This document shows, one piece after another, positions 61,282-64,000 of a stretch of 64,000 bases of DNA. This stretch comes from Myxococcales bacterium (GTDB taxonomy: Bacteria > Myxococcota_A > Polyangia > Nannocystales > Nannocystaceae). Where the stretch lies: assembly GCA_020633295.1 (NCBI GenBank), contig JACKDW010000007.1:62001-126000 (forward strand), written 5' to 3'. Made by a program: the position numbers and the translations under genes. The notes under the pieces were generated by a model. The model made no database searches. It was not told where the DNA came from and saw nothing but the letters and a program-made list of their open reading frames with translations. How positions within the stretch are numbered: position 1 is the stretch's first letter; every line of letters starts with the position of its first letter.

Positions 61282-64000
61282 CTAGAGCGTCGGCGGAATG
61301 GTCTCCAGCTCGTAGGCCTGCAGGATGTCGTTGGGCTCGACCTCGGGGAAGTTGGCGATCACGATGCCGCACTCGAAGCCCTCGCGGACTTCCTTCACGT
61401 CGTCCTTGAACACGCGCAGCGACCCGATGCTCCCCGTGTGGATGACCTTGCCGTTGCGCACCACGCGAACGTGGCTGCTGCGCGTGACGAGGCCCTTGAC
61501 GACGCGACAGCCGGCGACCACCCCGAGCCTCGGGATCGGGAACAGCGCCCGAACCTCGGCCTCGCCCTGCTCACGCTCGCGGTACTCGGGCTCGAGCAGC
61601 CCGATCATCAGCTCGCGCGTCTTGTCGAGCGCGTCGTAGATGACGCTGAAGGTGTAGATCTCGACCTGCTCGGCCTCGGCGTCCTGACCGGCCTTGCCGA
61701 CCGGCTTGGTGTTGAAGCCGATGATCACCGCGTCGCCGGCCGAGGCCTTCTTGACGTCGGTCTGGGTGATGGCGCCGACGCCGGCGAAGATTACGTCGAC
61801 CTTGACCTTCTCGGTGGAGAGCTCGAGCAGCGCCTGACGCAGCGCCTCGGCGGAGCCATCGACGTCGGCGCGCAGCACCACCTTGAGCGCGGTCGTCTTC
61901 TTGCGCTTGATCAGGTCCTTGATCGACGGACCGCCGATGACGCTCTCCTTGCGTCGTCGCTGCTCGCGACGGTGGGCGATGAGCTGCTTCGCGGCCTTCT
62001 CGTTCTCGACGACGTTGAAGCGGTCGCCGGCCGAGGGCGCGCCGTCGAGGCCGAGGACCTCGACCGGCGTCGACGGCCCGACCTCCCGGAGGGTCTTGCC
62101 GCGATCCGTGAGCATCGCGCGGACCTTACCGCTGGCCTCGTTGGCGACCATGATCTCGCCCTTGTGCAGCGTGCCTGCGCGCACGAGCACGGTCGCGATG
62201 GGTCCGCGGCCCTTGTCGACGCGCGCCTCGAGCACGACGCCCTCGGCGCGCCCCGCCGGGCTGGCGCGAAGATCGAGCATCTCGGTCTGGAGCGCGAGCA
62301 TCTCGAGCAGGCGATCGATCCCGGCGCCGGTCTTGGCCGAGACCTCCACGACGATCGTCTCGCCGCCGAACTCCTCGCCGACCAAGCCGTGCTCCATGAG
62401 CATCTGCTTGACGCGACCCGGGTTGGCGTCGGGCTTGTCGATCTTGTTGAGCGCCACGATGATCGGCACCTCGGCCTCGTTGGCGTGCTTGATCGCCTCG
62501 ACGGTCGTCGGCATCACGCCGTCGTCGGCGGCGACGACGAGCACCACTACGTCGGTGACGTGGGCGCCGCGGGAGCGCATGGCCGAGAACGCCTCGTGGC
62601 CGGGCGTGTCGAGGAACACGACATCGCCGGTCTCGGTGCTGACCTTGTAGGCGCCGATGTGCTGGGTGATGCCGCCCGACTCGCCCTCGGCGACCTGCGC
62701 CGAGCGGATCTTGTCGAGCAAGCTCGTCTTGCCGTGGTCGACGTGACCCATCATGGTCACGACCGGCGCGCGCGGGATCGTCTCGCCGCGCTCATCGTCA
62801 CGGACGAGCGCCTCCTCCTGGAAGGCGACGTTGTCGGCGGTGTAGCCGAACTCGCCGGCCACGAGCTCGGCGGTCTCGAAGTCGATCGCGTTGTTGATCG
62901 TGAGACCGCGCAGGCCCATGCCCCAAAGGACACGCATGATCGCGCCGGCCTTCTTGCCCATCTGGTGGGCGAGGTCGGCGACCTGGATGACCTCGTTGAC
63001 GCGGATGCGCTTCTTCGCGTCGCTCATCTCCTGCGTGGTCACGCGGGAGGGCTGGTGCTGGCCGCGACGCATGCCGCGGGGCGGCATCTTGCGCTTACGA
63101 CCCTGCTGCTGGATCCGCTCTTCTCGCTGCTTGCGCTGGCTCGCGCGGCCGCGCTGCGGCTCCTCATTGGCGTCGGTGATGATGACTTGCTGACGCGCGC
63201 GCGACTGATTGAGCTGGATGAAGCCCTTGATCGAGGGCCCCGAGCGACGCTTCTCGACGCCGACGATCACGCCCGCGTCGTTGCGAACAACACGACGACC
63301 GCCCGGCGCCGCTTCACTCGCGGGCGCCGGCTCGGGCTCGGGCTGCGCCGGCGCGTGCTGCTGCTTGGCGACCACGGGCGCGGGCTCTTCACGCCGCAGG
63401 GGCTCGCGTCGCTCCGCGGCGCGCGGCGACGGCGCTGGTGCTGGCGACGACGGACGCGGCGCGCTCGTCGGACGCGATTCAGCGCGCTGCCGCTCCTTCT
63501 CCATGCGGATCAAGAGACCGCCGGGAAGCTTGCGGGTGTTACGCGGAAGCTCAATGCGGGTCCCGACCGCCGGGCGCCGACGCGGTGCCTCACGGGCCGC
63601 GTCGTCCGACTTCTGATCGACGGACTCCTCGTCCGCGAGGAGAACCTCGGGGCTCTCCACGGGCTCCTTCGCCGCGGGCTCCTCGACCTGCGCACGCCGA
63701 CGGATCGGCGCGGGCGTCTCGGGCACCTCGGTCTCGGCGGTCGCGCTCGCGCCGTCCCGTCGACGAATGGTGGGACCCGAGATGATCCTCGGTCGATTCG
63801 CGCGCGCGACCGCGGCCGCGTCGCGGGCAGCGGCTTCACGCTCCGCGAGCTCCCGCGCTGCAGCCTCACGCTTCTCGGCCGCCTCACGCTCACGATCCGC
63901 GGGACGCGGACGGGTGGACTGACGACGAATCACGGTCGCTCGCTTCTTTCGCGCCTTCGGGGCGCCCGAACTACCAGCCTTGCCGCTGTTGTGACCGCTG
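61282..64000 (-). CDS. infB: translation initiation factor IF-2 (N-terminus beyond right edge)
   Basis: At least 906 codons, with the 5' end outside the window; the frame is still open at 64000. The visible N-terminal part is long and charged (Arg/Glu/Ala-rich, EREAAEKREAAARELAERE), as in myxobacterial IF-2. It is followed by an IF2_N-like domain (RVNEVIQVADLAHQMGKKAG). The GTPase has MMGHVDHGKTSLLDKIR, GGITQHIGAYKV, DTPGHEAFSAMRSRG and NKIDKPDANP. C-terminal domains II to IV end in EYREREQGEAEVRALFPIPR and later GFECGIVIANFPEVEPND. It positions initiator tRNA on the ribosome. Confidence 0.96.
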   Translation of the reverse strand, partial: SGHNSGKAGSSGAPKARKKRATVIRRQSTRPRPADREREAAEKREAAARELAEREAAARDAAAVARANRPRIISGPTIRRRDGASATAETEVPETPAPIRRRAQVEEPAAKEPVESPEVLLADEESVDQKSDDAAREAPRRRPAVGTRIELPRNTRKLPGGLLIRMEKERQRAESRPTSAPRPSSPAPAPSPRAAERREPLRREEPAPVVAKQQHAPAQPEPEPAPASEAAPGGRRVVRNDAGVIVGVEKRRSGPSIKGFIQLNQSRARQQVIITDANEEPQRGRASQRKQREERIQQQGRKRKMPPRGMRRGQHQPSRVTTQEMSDAKKRIRVNEVIQVADLAHQMGKKAGAIMRVLWGMGLRGLTINNAIDFETAELVAGEFGYTADNVAFQEEALVRDDERGETIPRAPVVTMMGHVDHGKTSLLDKIRSAQVAEGESGGITQHIGAYKVSTETGDVVFLDTPGHEAFSAMRSRGAHVTDVVVLVVAADDGVMPTTVEAIKHANEAEVPIIVALNKIDKPDANPGRVKQMLMEHGLVGEEFGGETIVVEVSAKTGAGIDRLLEMLALQTEMLDLRASPAGRAEGVVLEARVDKGRGPIATVLVRAGTLHKGEIMVANEASGKVRAMLTDRGKTLREVGPSTPVEVLGLDGAPSAGDRFNVVENEKAAKQLIAHRREQRRRKESVIGGPSIKDLIKRKKTTALKVVLRADVDGSAEALRQALLELSTEKVKVDVIFAGVGAITQTDVKKASAGDAVIIGFNTKPVGKAGQDAEAEQVEIYTFSVIYDALDKTRELMIGLLEPEYREREQGEAEVRALFPIPRLGVVAGCRVVKGLVTRSSHVRVVRNGKVIHTGSIGSLRVFKDDVKEVREGFECGIVIANFPEVEPNDILQAYELETIPPTL

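Overview
The window is high-GC DNA (third codon positions mostly G or C) from a Gram-negative, outer-membrane bacterium. It is most likely a myxobacterium (Myxococcota), and Nannocystis/Enhygromyxa-type relatives are my best guess. This rests on the gene content: many lipoproteins, an FHA-domain enhancer-binding regulator, kinase-like tail-anchored proteins, a VWA lipoprotein, BamA, Lol and Skp genes, and large Pro/Ala/Glu-rich low-complexity proteins. The taxonomy is inference; no rRNA or tRNA gene is visible. GTG and TTG starts are common, and 1-4 nt stop/start overlaps (ATGA, GTGA, TAGTG, TGATG) link many neighbours. Several good sigma70-type promoters and intrinsic terminators can be read directly.

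Layout, left to right. 1-7 kb: the start of murJ (minus), a UbiA-family prenyltransferase (plus), a VWA lipoprotein, and the coupled GTPase pair era-der. 7-15 kb: a PilZ protein, two envelope proteins of unknown role, an unusual thymidylate kinase, a DsbD-N-like lipoprotein, a 58-aa protein and a large tail-anchored pseudokinase. 15.7-20.2 kb: a yicC-gmk-spoT operon lacking the rpoZ often found there, plus a 56-aa basic protein. 20-24.5 kb: a beta-barrel-like protein, an oligopeptide-type solute-binding lipoprotein and two small lipoproteins. 24.8-37.7 kb: one long minus-strand run, folP-cdaA-cdaR-glmM-nnr-TPR lipoprotein-ABC ATPase-permease/GldG fusion-DUF4340 protein. It joins c-di-AMP synthesis and amino-sugar supply to a Gld-like ABC system. 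38-40 kb: an FHA/AAA+ regulator and a 57-aa protein with its own terminator. 40.2-51.7 kb: prfB-lolC/E-lolC/E-lolD-bamA-skp-skp-fabZ-lipoprotein, an outer-membrane biogenesis operon. 51.7-56.5 kb: purF, a holin-like membrane protein, purC and a second tail-anchored pseudokinase. 56.5-64 kb: the classic infB-rbfA-truB-rpsO-pnp cluster followed by dut; infB runs off the right edge.

The most unusual signals are these. (1) Both LolC/E permeases carry long inserts containing the same repeated motif WEDPxVEIPxLRAxGxLP. (2) A tail-anchored pseudokinase has four RGWTM repeats, and the neighbouring 58-aa protein ends in a similar TM-acidic motif. (3) SpoT has an intact hydrolase domain but a synthetase domain that has lost key acidic residues. 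(4) Thymidylate kinase lacks the P-loop lysine. (5) prfB contains a textbook +1 frameshift site. (6) Many housekeeping proteins carry in-frame 12-, 15- or 27-bp tandem repeats.
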